Assembly: GCF_000382705.1 (NCBI RefSeq)
Contig: NZ_ARQE01000004.1
Location: forward strand, 156,197-220,196
Length of the DNA: 64,000 bases
Reading direction: 5' to 3'
From: Aureimonas ureilytica DSM 18598 = NBRC 106430
GTDB lineage: Bacteria; Pseudomonadota; Alphaproteobacteria; Rhizobiales; Rhizobiaceae
Below are positions 29,935 to 38,087 of the stretch, piece after piece; the first letter of the stretch is position 1; each line of letters starts with the position of its first letter. A model generated the notes under the pieces. The model ran no database searches and was not told where the DNA came from. It worked only from the letters and a program-made list of their open reading frames with translations. A program made the position numbers and the translations under genes.

Positions 29935-30821
29935 CAGGGCACCACCGGCGAGCCGTCGTGCCGCCCGTCGCTCTTGGCGACCCCGAGCGCCGCGTCGGCA
30001 CCCGGCAGATGCGGAAAGCCGCGAAAGTTCACGCCGTTGCCGAACCGGTCCCGGCAGGTCGAAAAGGCGCGGTCGCAGCCCGCCACGAGCGCGACCCGCT
30101 CGCCCACGGTCGGCAGGCGCGCGGGCGGCCGATGCGGAAAGAGCCTGACCGCACCCGGCGCCGCTCCCTCGACGAGGCCCCGCAGCGGCACCGGCTCCGC
30201 GCCCTCGCCGAGCATCAACCGCCCTTGCGCGAACAAGCCTTCCTCGTCCCGCGAGAAGGCCAGCACCGGGCGCACGGTGATCTCGTCGTCCGCCGCGTCG
30301 AGGACCTCCGCAGACCGCGTCCAGCGCGCCAGATCGACCTTGCATCTGGCATCGCCGAGGACGGCGTCGCAGCGGCGGCGGTAGGTGCGCCCGCGCGGCC
30401 GGTCGAGCCGGGCGGCGAGCCCGCGCAGCTCGGCGCGAAAGCTGCCCGCCCCCCGCGTCACCTCGCCGAGATCGGCGACCTCCATCAGGACGTGGTGGCC
30501 CGGCTCGCGCCAATCGACGCGAAAGCTCTCGATGCTGGCGCCGTCGAACAGGCCGCGCTCCACGTCGCTCTCGCGGATCGCCTCGTCGCTGAAGCCGCCA
30601 TCCACCGCCTCGGTGCCGGCGCCGAGCCCCCGCGCCGCCTCGCCCTCGCCGGCGGTCCAGCCGGTGCGGGCGCGAAACAGCGTCCCGGCAAAGCGCAGGT
30701 CCTCGTCATGGTCGGTGAAGCCGAAGACCACGCCGTCGCGCCGCGTCAGCCGCCAGGCGCTCGCCAGCGTCGTCGCCGGCTGGTTCAGTCTCTCCCGAAA
30801 CGCGGCGGACAGGGTCTTCAT
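29934..30821 (-). CDS. GTA g13-like baseplate protein (DUF2163)
   Basis: 295 residues. The start MKTLSAAFRERLNQPATTLA and the segments WRLTRRDGVVFGFTDHDEDL and TYRRRCDAVLGDARCKVDL are those of DUF2163 / phage baseplate hub proteins. The C-terminal part contains CDRAFSTCRDRFGNGVNFRG, with cysteines that in RcGTA g13 belong to an iron-sulfur-binding module. It overlaps g12 and g14 by four bases each, so the three are translationally coupled. Confidence 0.93.
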   Translation of the reverse strand: MKTLSAAFRERLNQPATTLASAWRLTRRDGVVFGFTDHDEDLRFAGTLFRARTGWTAGEGEAARGLGAGTEAVDGGFSDEAIRESDVERGLFDGASIESFRVDWREPGHHVLMEVADLGEVTRGAGSFRAELRGLAARLDRPRGRTYRRRCDAVLGDARCKVDLARWTRSAEVLDAADDEITVRPVLAFSRDEEGLFAQGRLMLGEGAEPVPLRGLVEGAAPGAVRLFPHRPPARLPTVGERVALVAGCDRAFSTCRDRFGNGVNFRGFPHLPGADAALGVAKSDGRHDGSPVVP

Positions 30822-31444
30822 GGCCGGATCTCCACGAGCGGAATGGTCGGGATGTCGCCGGCTTCGAAGGCGGCGACGTTGAGCGCGAGATGGTCGATGT
30901 CGAAGCGCACCGGCACGTCGAACTCGAAGCCGGCGGTGATCCGGCTGCCCGGCGGCGGCGGGCTGGCGAAGGTGACGAGACCGCTTGTCGCCTCGACGCT
31001 GGCATTCGCCGCCACACCGTCCACGGCAAGGCGCACCGTGCCGGAGACCGGCTTGCGGATCGGCCTGACATAGGCGTCCTCGCCCGCGCCGTAGCGCTTC
31101 GCGAGCTGGAAGCTCCGCGTCTCGCCGTCGCCCGTGCCGAGCAACTGATCGAGCGCCGTCGCCGCCTGTCCCCAGCGCGCCGAGGCGGCGTCGAACGGGT
31201 CGCGGAAGCGGAAGCCGACGAGCCGCCCGCGCCGCGCCTCGAAGAAGTCGAGGACGCGGATCAGGTCGGCGAGGCTCTTGACGCCCGAGCCGGCATCGTA
31301 GCGCCGCCAGGAATGGCGCGTGCGCTGGTTGCGGTTCTCGTAGCCGGTGGACAGGCGCACGATGTCGGTGCGCCGCTCCGGCCCGCCCGACGTGCCGAAG
31401 GCGACCGAAAGCGGAAACCGCTCCTCGCTGAAGGAGGCCACCAT
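30818..31444 (-). CDS. GTA g12-like distal tail protein (DUF2460)
   Basis: 208 residues. EERFPLSVAFGTSGGPERRT near the N-terminus and DLIRVLDFFEARRGRLVGFR, FRDPFDA in the middle are typical of DUF2460 tail proteins, which form the distal tail ring that joins tube to baseplate. Start ATG 31444 lies one base from the upstream stop. It overlaps g13 by four bases. Confidence 0.93.
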   Translation of the reverse strand: MVASFSEERFPLSVAFGTSGGPERRTDIVRLSTGYENRNQRTRHSWRRYDAGSGVKSLADLIRVLDFFEARRGRLVGFRFRDPFDAASARWGQAATALDQLLGTGDGETRSFQLAKRYGAGEDAYVRPIRKPVSGTVRLAVDGVAANASVEATSGLVTFASPPPPGSRITAGFEFDVPVRFDIDHLALNVAAFEAGDIPTIPLVEIRP

Positions 31445-31445
31445 C

Positions 31446-32033
31446 TCAGAGCCCCCTTTGGCCGCGCAGCGCGGCGCGCGCGAGCATGGCCTGGATCTGC
31501 GTTTCGGCGCGGCGGAAGCTCGGCGCGTCCGGCGTCGAGACGTTGAAGGTGACGTTCGCGCCGCCGCGCCGCCCGCCCTCCACGGCGACGCCGAGCGAGC
31601 CGTCCGCCCCGCGCTTCAGGGGCATGATCGCCTCCGCCCCCGCCTCGCCCATCAGGCCGACCTGACCGCCCGCAGGAAAGAAGCTCGGCGCGCGCACGAC
31701 GCCCCCCTTGGCGAAGGGAACGACGCTCGGCCCCGGTTGGGCACTTGCCCCCGGCGCGCCGCCGCCAAGGCCTGACAGGAGCGAGCCGACCGCCCCGCCC
31801 GCGAGTTGGGAGAGCGGCTTCAAGGCCGCGTCGAGCGCGATCGCCGACAAGCGGCTGCCGAGGCCGCGCAAGACGGTGTCGAGCGAGCGCCCGCCGCCGA
31901 CCGCGCCTTTCAGCGCCGCGCTCATCGCCGCGCCGAACCGGTCGGCGCGCGAGGACAGGTCGGAAAGGGCACGCTCGAAGCCGCTGGTATCGGCCTCCAC
32001 GGCAATGCGCATCGTGTCCACGGACGGGTCCAT
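31446..32033 (-). CDS. GTA g11-like tail tape measure protein
   Basis: 195 residues, short like RcGTA g11 (~219), implying a short tail. The start MDPSVDTMRIAVEADTSGFE and the C-terminal FAKGGVV, VGLMGEAGAEAIMPLKRG are tape-measure hallmarks. The centre is Gly/Ala/Leu-rich and helical. It sets tail length and is ejected with DNA. The stop is one base from g12. Confidence 0.9.
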   Translation of the reverse strand: MDPSVDTMRIAVEADTSGFERALSDLSSRADRFGAAMSAALKGAVGGGRSLDTVLRGLGSRLSAIALDAALKPLSQLAGGAVGSLLSGLGGGAPGASAQPGPSVVPFAKGGVVRAPSFFPAGGQVGLMGEAGAEAIMPLKRGADGSLGVAVEGGRRGGANVTFNVSTPDAPSFRRAETQIQAMLARAALRGQRGL

Positions 32034-32034
32034 G

Positions 32035-32262
32035 TCACCTCCGGTCGGGATAGAGTTGCAGAAGGGCGTCGAGCCGCTCGCGGGTCGGCGCGGCCGAGCG
32101 CCGGCCCAAGGGGCGAGCCAGCGCCGCCAGCTCGCGCGGGCTCAAGGCCCAGAAGTCGCGGGGGGACAGGCGAAACGTGCCGAAGCAGAGCGCCATCGCC
32201 TCGTCCCAGGGAAAGGCCGCCGCGCCGCCCGGCTCGCTCGGGTCCGGCGCGGCGGCGCTCAA
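32035..32262 (-). CDS. GTA g10.1-like tail assembly chaperone, TTG start overlapping g10 stop
   Basis: 75 residues if started at TTG 32262, which shares bases with the g10 stop as TTGA. The core FPWDEAMALCFGTFRLSPRD then FWALSPRELAAL is characteristic of small tail assembly chaperone proteins (DUF2376 type) found next to g10 in GTAs. There is no ATG in frame before this motif, so a coupled TTG start is the simplest reading. The gene is shorter than most automated callers accept. Confidence 0.82.
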   Translation of the reverse strand: MSAAAPDPSEPGGAAAFPWDEAMALCFGTFRLSPRDFWALSPRELAALARPLGRRSAAPTRERLDALLQLYPDRR

Positions 32263-32594
32263 GGGCGGGCGGTGGCGGCCTCCTCCACGCCGAAGGCCGC
32301 TTCCAGAAGCGCGGTCGCGAGCGCCGCCGCGCCTGCCGCGCCCCGCTCGAAGCGCATGGCGGCGACCTCCTCGTCGCTCACCGCCTCGCCGGCGCCGCGC
32401 AGGCCCGCGCCGATGACGCGCACGAGATCGCGCGCAGCGAGGCGTCCCGAGCCGAAGCGCGCGGCGAGCGCCGAGATGTCGTCGAGCGCGAAAGCCTCCT
32501 CCAGTTCGGCCAGCGCGCCGAGCGTCAGGCACAGGCGCCGCTCGCGCCCGTCGATGGTGGCGGCCACCTCGCCGCGTCGTCGGTTCGCCGCCAT
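32259..32594 (-). CDS. GTA g10-like tail assembly protein
   Basis: 111 residues. VAATIDGRERRLCLTLGALA followed by ELEEAFALDDISALAARF is the conserved core of GTA gp10 family proteins, thought to chaperone tail tube or tape measure assembly. It overlaps the g9 stop by ATGA and the following gene by TTGA. The C-terminus is Ala-rich. Confidence 0.9.
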   Translation of the reverse strand: MAANRRRGEVAATIDGRERRLCLTLGALAELEEAFALDDISALAARFGSGRLAARDLVRVIGAGLRGAGEAVSDEEVAAMRFERGAAGAAALATALLEAAFGVEEAATARP

Positions 32595-33007
32595 CAGATC
32601 GCCTCGAAGCTGAGCGCGCCGGCCGATTCCAGCGTCAGCTCGAAGGCGATCTCGCCATTGTGCTCGCCGGAATATTCGAGCGCCGTCACCTGGAACGGGC
32701 CGCTCACGCGTCCGAAATCCGGGATCACCGCCTGAAACGGCGCGATGCGCCCTTCGAAGAACAGCTGGCGCACCGCCATGTCGGAAGCCGCGTCCTTGAA
32801 GATGCCCGCGCCCGACAGGGCGGCGCGCTGCACGCCGGCCCCGCCCAGAAGCTCGCGCCAGCGTCCGGCGCTGTCGCTGTCGGTCACGTCCACCGTCTCG
32901 GCATTGAACGAGATGCGGCGCGAGCGAAGCCCCGCCACGGTCTGGAATGTCCCATCATTCTCCGCGTCGAGCTTGAGGAGAAAGTCCTTGCCCTTTTGCG
33001 CGCCCAT
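32594..33007 (-). CDS. GTA g9-like major tail tube protein
   Basis: 137 residues: MGAQKGKDFLLKLDAENDGT, TVAGLRSRRISFNAETVDVT and DSDSAGRWRELLGGAGVQ are typical of TP901-1-like major tail proteins. It polymerises into the tail tube around the tape measure protein. It starts 27 bases after a strong terminator-like hairpin (33034-33057) separating it from g8, and overlaps g10 by four bases. Confidence 0.95.
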   Translation of the reverse strand: MGAQKGKDFLLKLDAENDGTFQTVAGLRSRRISFNAETVDVTDSDSAGRWRELLGGAGVQRAALSGAGIFKDAASDMAVRQLFFEGRIAPFQAVIPDFGRVSGPFQVTALEYSGEHNGEIAFELTLESAGALSFEAI

Positions 33008-33033
33008 GCCCGCCTCCGTGTCGTGAAACGAAA

Positions 33034-33057
33034 AAGGGCGGCCCGAGGGCCGCCCTT
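33034..33057 (-). terminator. Strong intrinsic terminator-like hairpin inside the GTA operon, between g8 and g9
   Basis: On the minus strand AAGGGCGGCC pairs with GGCCGCCCTT around a small loop, followed by TTTTTCGTTT. It begins 27 bases after the g8 stop and leaves only 26 bases before the g9 start, too little for a separate promoter. Partial termination or 3'-end protection is therefore likely. Confidence 0.75.
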
Positions 33058-33083
33058 GTGATCCGTGGAAGTATGAGGTCGTC

Positions 33084-33497
33084 CTACGACGCCAGCGGCT
33101 CCGTCACCGCGCGAAAGCGCAGGATGCCGTGATAGGCGGGCGAGTCCGGCGCCTGCCGCGCCTCGGCGAACTGAAGCCGCAGGTTCACCAGCCGATGGGT
33201 TTCCAGCGGCAAGGTCGCGTCGTTCAGCCGCTCGGCGATCTTGTCCATGATCTCGTAGGTTTCCTGCTTCGAGCCGCCCTTGGCCCAGACATGCAGGGTG
33301 AGAATATGCTCCGCGCCGTCTTCCGTGCCGGTGGACCAGTCGATGACCGCCGTGCGGCCGAGCGTCAGATAGGGAAAGCTCGCGCGCTCGGGCACATGGT
33401 CGAAGATCTTCGGCCCGCCCAGGAGCTTGGTCAGGCCCGCGTCGGCCGTCAGCGCGCCAACGATCGTCGTCTGCAATTCCGCTGAAGGATGCGACAT
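33084..33497 (-). CDS. GTA g8-like tail terminator protein (DUF3168)
   Basis: 137 residues from ATG 33497 (MSHPSAELQTTIVGALTADA); a GTG ten codons upstream is possible but lacks support. FDHVPERASFPYLTLGRTAV, LTLHVWAKGGSKQETYEIMD and RLQFAEARQAPDSPAYHGIL are DUF3168 features. Such proteins cap the tail tube at the head side. Its stop is followed by a strong hairpin. Confidence 0.93.
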   Translation of the reverse strand: MSHPSAELQTTIVGALTADAGLTKLLGGPKIFDHVPERASFPYLTLGRTAVIDWSTGTEDGAEHILTLHVWAKGGSKQETYEIMDKIAERLNDATLPLETHRLVNLRLQFAEARQAPDSPAYHGILRFRAVTEPLAS

Positions 33498-33558
33498 GCT
33501 GCGAAACCTTTCGATGCCTGCGTTCACGTCGGATACATTCGATAATATGCCGTGACCG

Positions 33559-33738
33559 CTAACCGCGCCATTGCGGATTCATTAAAATTGAGTGAGGTTC
33601 GCCCGCCGATGGCCGCGCATCGCGGGACACGGCCGCCTCCCGCTCGTCCATCTGCCGTTCCACCTCGCGCCGGACCCGCTCGCGCAGCGCGCGGCGCAGC
33701 GCCTCGACCGGCAGGCGGAAGGCCCCAAGCGCGATCAC
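33559..33738 (-). CDS. Small protein between g7 and g8, GTG start coupled to the g7 stop (unrecognised)
   Basis: 59 residues. GTG at 33738 overlaps the g7 stop as GTGA, and GAGGAGGAG within the end of g7 ends two bases before it. The protein reads MIALGAFRLPVEALRRALRE then a charged helix RVRREVERQMDEREAAV, and ends SILMNPQWRG. The helical, strongly charged centre could form a coiled coil. It fills an otherwise unexplained 240-base gap in a tightly packed operon. I do not recognise a family, and RcGTA has no named gene at this position. Function unknown; a head-tail joining or assembly role is only a guess. Confidence 0.5.
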   Translation of the reverse strand: MIALGAFRLPVEALRRALRERVRREVERQMDEREAAVSRDARPSAGEPHSILMNPQWRG

Positions 33739-34067
33739 GTCTCCTCCTCGCACCGGCAGACGAGCCAGCGCCCCGTCTCGTCCGGGTCGTGAAGGCTGCG
33801 GATCAGAAGTCGCCGCGCCCCCAGCCGAAACGCCATGCCGCGCGACAGGCCGTCGCGCGCCCGCAAGGTGACGCGATGCGTCAGCACGCCGATGCGCTGG
33901 CCGAGTTCCTCCTCCACCTTGCCGGTCAGCGGCTCGACGCGCACCGAGGTTTCGCCGACCTCCAGCCAGCGCTCCCGCGCGCCGCCCATCGCGTCCGGCA
34001 GGGGCTCGTTGCGCTCGATCAGCGCCCGCTTGGTCAGGAGGCCGGGGTCCAGAAACACGGGCACCAT
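33735..34067 (-). CDS. GTA g7-like head-tail adaptor
   Basis: 110 residues: MVPVFLDPGLLTKRALIERN, RWLEVGETSVRVEPLTGKV and RSLHDPDETGRWLVCRCEE match the phage head closure/adaptor family. It forms a ring between connector and tail. It starts one base from the g6 stop and overlaps the following 59-codon frame through GTGA. Confidence 0.9.
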   Translation of the reverse strand: MVPVFLDPGLLTKRALIERNEPLPDAMGGARERWLEVGETSVRVEPLTGKVEEELGQRIGVLTHRVTLRARDGLSRGMAFRLGARRLLIRSLHDPDETGRWLVCRCEEET

Positions 34068-34068
34068 G

Positions 34069-34629
34069 TCAGAGCCTCGGCGTGCGAAACGGCGCGATCA
34101 GCGCGCGGGCGAGCGGTGGCATGAAGGCCGGCTGCAGCGCGAGGGAAACCGCGCCGCGTGTCTCGAAGGCCGCGCCCGCCAGCCTGACGATCGCGAGCTT
34201 CAGCGCTTCGGGCACGTCGTCCGGCGCCTCTCCTGCCCGCAATTCCAGCTCGACGCCGTTCGACGCTCGGGCGGCGAGCCCCGCCGGCAGATGCAGCCAC
34301 GCGCCGAAGGGCTGGGGATCGAGCCGGAAGCTCGCGGGCTCCAGCGGCACCGCCGCGCCCACCTCGTCATAGCCGATCGCCTCGGCGACATCCCGCAAGG
34401 GCCGACGATGCAGCGCCAACCGGTCCCGCGCGGGGTCCGCCTCGAAGGACAGGCGCAGGCGGCGCTCGGTCAGGACGAGGCCGGTCTGCGCTTCCACCGC
34501 CTCGCGCGCGGCACTGATGCAGCGCGCGACGATCGCGTCCTCGTCGTCCCGCTCCAGCCGCAGAAAGCGCTTCACCTCGCCGAGCGACACCGGCTCCTCG
34601 CCGCTCTTGTCCCATTCGATCCAGATCAT
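34069..34629 (-). CDS. GTA g6-like head-tail connector protein
   Basis: 186 residues. PVSLGEVKRFLRLERDDEDA followed by IVARCISAAREAVEAQTGLV is the signature of gp6-like head-tail connectors (DNA packaging adaptor ring below the portal). The gene begins 31 bases after a terminator-like hairpin that separates it from the capsid gene. Confidence 0.93.
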   Translation of the reverse strand: MIWIEWDKSGEEPVSLGEVKRFLRLERDDEDAIVARCISAAREAVEAQTGLVLTERRLRLSFEADPARDRLALHRRPLRDVAEAIGYDEVGAAVPLEPASFRLDPQPFGAWLHLPAGLAARASNGVELELRAGEAPDDVPEALKLAIVRLAGAAFETRGAVSLALQPAFMPPLARALIAPFRTPRL

Positions 34630-34659
34630 GTCCGCTCGCCTTCCCCTCGAAACAAAGAA

Positions 34660-34681
34660 GGCCGGGCGTCGCCGCCCGGCC
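34660..34681 (-). terminator. Terminator-like hairpin inside the GTA operon, after the capsid gene
   Basis: On the minus strand GGCCGGGCG pairs with CGCCCGGCC (9 bp, loop GCGA), followed by TTCTTTGTTTC. It lies 23 bases after the g5 stop and 30 bases before the g6 start. There is no space for a new promoter. Confidence 0.7.
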
Positions 34682-34704
34682 CGGTTGCTCCTCGCGCGTT
34701 TCGA

Positions 34705-35955
34705 TCAGGCGGCGAACCTGAGGTATTTCGCGGCGTCGAAATCCTGGATGCCGCCGCCGACGCGCTTCGTCGTGTAGAAGAGGACGTAGGGCTTGGCGGA
34801 ATACGGATCGCGCAAGACCCGCACGCCCTGCCGGTCCACCACGAGGTAGAAGCGCGAGAAGTCGCCGAAGGCGATGGCGCTCGCGCCGTTCGCGATGTCC
34901 GGCATGGCTTCCGCCTCCACCACCGCGAAGCCCATGAGGCTCGCCTTGGCGCCGGCCGCCGCCGGCGGCTGCCAGAGATAGTTGCCCTCCGCGTCCTTCA
35001 GCTTGCGCACCGCGCTCTGCGTGCGCCGGTTCATCACGAAGGCGGCGTTCTGCCGGTAGCCGGCCTTCAGCGCATAGACGAGGTCGATCAGCGCGTCGGA
35101 CCCGCCCGAGGCCGCGAAGCCGCCGTTCACGCCGGTCGAGACCGTGCCGACCTTGCCCCAGGCCCATTGCGCCTCGGGCACCGTGTCATAGGCCATGAAG
35201 CCCTTGGGCTTGGCGACGCCGTCGCCCGTCACGAAGGCGACGCCTTCCTGCGCGGCGAAGGCCTGTTCCACCTCCTCGCCGATCCAGGCGTCGATATCCA
35301 CGGCCGCGTCGTCGAGCAGCGAATTGGTCGCCGCCGGCATGGCGTAGAGTTCCATGGTCGGGAACACGAGCTCGCCGAGCTGCGGCTGCGCCGTCTGGGG
35401 CCGCGCGTCGGTTTCGCCGACCCAGCCCGTCTGCGCACCGCTGAGCGCGAAGGGCTTCTTCAGAACGGCGGAGGACACGGTGCGCAGCCCGCTGATGGCG
35501 CGGATCGGCGAGACATTGGCGAGGCGTCGGCCGATCTCGGCCTCGGTTTCGGGCGGCACGAGGAAGCCGCCGTCCGCCCCGACCAGCCCCGACATCGCCT
35601 TTTCCTCGAGCCGGCGCATCCGCCCCTCGTCGCCGGCCCGCACATAGGCCTCGAAGGCCGAGCGGTGCTCGCTCGGCAGGTTCGGCGCGCCCTCGCCGCC
35701 GCCGACCGGCGGGCGCAGATTGCGCAGGACGAGGCGTTCCATGCGCTTTTCGTGCTCGTCCATCGCCTTGGACAGGCGGTCGACCTTCTCGTCCGTCACC
35801 GGATCGGCGCTCATGCGCCGCTCGATCTGGTCGAGGCGCTCGTCGTTCGCCTCGCGAAAGGCCTCGAAGGCGCGCATCAGCTCGTCCAGCGCGTCCGGCC
35901 CTTCCGCGCCGGCACCGGCCTTGGTCTCGATCGCGCCGCTCGTCATCGTCTGCAT
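34705..35955 (-). CDS. GTA g5-like major capsid protein (HK97 fold)
   Basis: 416 residues from ATG 35955, with GAAGGAG five bases upstream. The N-terminal ~110 residues form a charged coiled-coil scaffold region (LDQIERRMSADPVTDEKVDR) that is expected to be cut off by the prohead protease. The mature domain has LEEKAMSGLVGADGGFLVPP, FPTMELYAMPAATNSLLDDA, EEVEQAFAAQEGVAFVTGDG and the HK97 end KPYVLFYTTKRVGG. It builds the particle shell. The start overlaps the protease gene by 13 bases. Confidence 0.96.
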   Translation of the reverse strand: MQTMTSGAIETKAGAGAEGPDALDELMRAFEAFREANDERLDQIERRMSADPVTDEKVDRLSKAMDEHEKRMERLVLRNLRPPVGGGEGAPNLPSEHRSAFEAYVRAGDEGRMRRLEEKAMSGLVGADGGFLVPPETEAEIGRRLANVSPIRAISGLRTVSSAVLKKPFALSGAQTGWVGETDARPQTAQPQLGELVFPTMELYAMPAATNSLLDDAAVDIDAWIGEEVEQAFAAQEGVAFVTGDGVAKPKGFMAYDTVPEAQWAWGKVGTVSTGVNGGFAASGGSDALIDLVYALKAGYRQNAAFVMNRRTQSAVRKLKDAEGNYLWQPPAAAGAKASLMGFAVVEAEAMPDIANGASAIAFGDFSRFYLVVDRQGVRVLRDPYSAKPYVLFYTTKRVGGGIQDFDAAKYLRFAA

Positions 35956-36494
35956 GGGATCTCCTTCGGGGAGTTGGAACAGGTGGCCTCCGCGATCCGC
36001 CGGGCGGCGCTCGCGAAACGGGACAAGAGATCGCCGCGCGCTTCGCGCACCCGCGCCGCTTCCTGCATGGGGAAGGTCACGATGGAGATCTCCAGAAGGT
36101 CGATATCGAGAAGCAGCCGCCGGGCTGCGCCGCGCAGCGGCCGGCTGGCCCGCGTGCGAAAGCCGATGGAGAGGCCGTCCAGCGCCTGCGCGCGCAGGAG
36201 CGCGAAGGCCTCGCGCCCTTGCGCCGTGTCGAGCGCGAGCCGCCCCTCGGCCAGAAGCCCGCGCTCGTCCTCGACGAGGCGCGTCCACACGCCGATCGGC
36301 CGCGAGGGGTCGTGCTGCCAGAGCATCCGCACGCCCGCCGCGCCGCGCTCGCGCAAGGCCCGTGCGAAGGCGCCTGGCCGGATGCGGTCGCCCGAGAGAT
36401 CGGTGCGGTCGAAAAGGCTCGCATAGCCCGACACGAAGCCCGCCGGCGGCTCGCGCGCGCCGGGGGCGCGACCGACTGCGGGAACGCTCCTCAT
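35943..36494 (-). CDS. GTA g4-like prohead protease
   Basis: 183 residues from ATG 36494, overlapping the g3.5 stop by ATGA. HK97-type serine protease features are visible: SGYASLFDRTDLSGDRIRPG, the His in LWQHDPSRPIG, the Ser in ALDGLSIGFR and the strand DLLEISIVTFPM. It matures the capsid scaffold. The C-terminus overlaps the capsid start. Confidence 0.93.
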   Translation of the reverse strand: MRSVPAVGRAPGAREPPAGFVSGYASLFDRTDLSGDRIRPGAFARALRERGAAGVRMLWQHDPSRPIGVWTRLVEDERGLLAEGRLALDTAQGREAFALLRAQALDGLSIGFRTRASRPLRGAARRLLLDIDLLEISIVTFPMQEAARVREARGDLLSRFASAARRIAEATCSNSPKEIPCRR

Positions 36495-36838
36495 GCGCCG
36501 CCTCCGCGCCGCCCGGCCGCCAGCGCCAGCCCGTCGGCGAAGCGCTGGAGCACGCCGAGCGCCCACCAGGCGCAGAGGCTGGCGCTGGCCGAGCCGATCA
36601 GTGCCAGCTCCGCCGCGCCGATCCGCTCCGTGAAGCCGAGCTGGTCGCCGAGCGCCAGGCCGGACGGCCCGCCGAAGACGAGGCCCGTCACAGCTCCGGC
36701 CAGAAAGCGCACCGCCGCCTCGCGCCGGCCGGCCGGCAGGAGATAGGCGATCGAGATCACCGATCCGCCGACCGCGCCGGCGAGTTTCGCGCCCCAGAGC
36801 GCGAGCGGCGAAACGACCTCGCCCGTGATCGTGTCCAT
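36491..36838 (-). CDS. GTA g3.5-like small membrane protein
   Basis: 115 residues with about three hydrophobic segments (LALWGAKLAGAVGGSVISIA, VRFLAGAVTGLVFGG, ALIGSASASLCAWWALGVLQ) and a positively charged C-terminus. It occupies the place of g3.5 between portal and protease and overlaps the protease start. Proteins here in rhizobial GTAs are uncharacterised. A membrane-attached role in assembly is inference. Confidence 0.8.
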   Translation of the reverse strand: MDTITGEVVSPLALWGAKLAGAVGGSVISIAYLLPAGRREAAVRFLAGAVTGLVFGGPSGLALGDQLGFTERIGAAELALIGSASASLCAWWALGVLQRFADGLALAAGRRGGGA

Positions 36839-36856
36839 GGCAGAACTCCCCTTGTG

Positions 36857-38059
36857 TCAGGTTCCGCGCCGGCGCGGCCCGTAGCCGACCGCCTCGCGCT
36901 TTTCGTCCTCGTCGAGGAAGCTCGCGGCCCCGAGCCGCGCCCAGAGTGCCTCGCGCTCGGCCGAGAGCCCCTCGATCCGGTCGGCGTCGAAGCCGAGCCG
37001 CAAGCGCCGGCCGGGTTCGAACCCCTCGGCCAGCCAGTCGCCGAGCGCGCCGAGAAGCCGCGCCAGAAGCGGCAGGACGGTGAGCCGGTAGAGCGCCCGG
37101 TTCGCCTCGGCGAGGTTGGCGTAGGTGGCGTCGCCGGGAATGCCGAGCAGCATGGGCGGCACGCCGAAGGCGGTGGCGATGTCGCGCGCCGCTCCGTTGC
37201 GCGCCTCGATGAAATCCATGTCGCGCGGGCTCAGCGCCATGGACTTCCAGTCCAACCCGCCCTCCAGGAGCATCGGACGCCCGGCCCGCGCCGCGCCCGC
37301 ATAGCCGCTTTCGAGTTCCGCCTTCAGCCGGTCGAACTGGTCGGCCGAGAGATTGCCGCCGTCGCCGGCCTGATAGACGAGGGCGCCGGAAGGCCGGGCC
37401 GAGTTGTCGAGAAGCGCCTTGTTCCAGCGCGTCGCCGCATTGTGCAGGTCGAGCGCGGTCTGCGCGGCTTGAAGCGGCGCGAACCCCTCGCCCTCGCCGA
37501 GCGGATGAAACAAGCGGATCGCCAGAACCGGCGCCATGCCCTCGTCGGCTTCGAGAGGCAGTCGTCGCACCGCCGAGCCCGCGCGATATTCCACCGCCTG
37601 CGGCCAGCCGTCGGCGGCGCAGATCACCCGAACCCGGTCCGGCCGCAGCGCGTGAAGCTGGCGCGGCTGGCCGCCGAGCGACACCGCTTCCACATGGGCC
37701 GTGCCCGAAAGGAGAAGATAGCCGCAAAGCCCTTCCAGAAAGCCCGGCCCGTCCTGTGCCGGGTTCGGCCGGCGCAGAAGGTCGAGGATCGGATGCGTCT
37801 CGACCTCCCGATTGCCTTCGTAGAGAAGCGGCGGCACGGCGCTCGCGGTTTCGGCGATCAGCCGCACGCAGCGGTAGACGACCGGGTTCTGCTGGAAGCC
37901 GGCCCGCGACAGCGCTGGGTAGGAGCGCTCGCTCCAGAAGGCCGCGTCCGGCGAGCCGCCCCCGAAGACGAGCGATCCGCCCGTGGATTTGCGTTCGGGC
38001 ACGCGCGCGCCCTCGCCGCCGAGGCGCGCGAGCGCCCGCAGCCGTGAAGCCAGTCCCAT
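36857..38059 (-). CDS. GTA g3-like portal protein (HK97 type)
   Basis: 400 residues. FQQNPVVYRCVRLIAETASA then VPPLLYEGN, LLRRPNPAQDGPGFLEGLCG, NAATRWNKALLDNSARPSGA and ARDIATAFGVPPMLLGIPGD are standard portal motifs. The portal forms the ring through which DNA enters the head. Start ATG 38059 has CGGAGA upstream. A 76-base gap to TerL contains a weak hairpin (38088-38109). Confidence 0.96.
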   Translation of the reverse strand: MGLASRLRALARLGGEGARVPERKSTGGSLVFGGGSPDAAFWSERSYPALSRAGFQQNPVVYRCVRLIAETASAVPPLLYEGNREVETHPILDLLRRPNPAQDGPGFLEGLCGYLLLSGTAHVEAVSLGGQPRQLHALRPDRVRVICAADGWPQAVEYRAGSAVRRLPLEADEGMAPVLAIRLFHPLGEGEGFAPLQAAQTALDLHNAATRWNKALLDNSARPSGALVYQAGDGGNLSADQFDRLKAELESGYAGAARAGRPMLLEGGLDWKSMALSPRDMDFIEARNGAARDIATAFGVPPMLLGIPGDATYANLAEANRALYRLTVLPLLARLLGALGDWLAEGFEPGRRLRLGFDADRIEGLSAEREALWARLGAASFLDEDEKREAVGYGPRRRGT

Positions 38060-38087
38060 GGATGTCTCCGATCGTGTGAAGGTGAAA

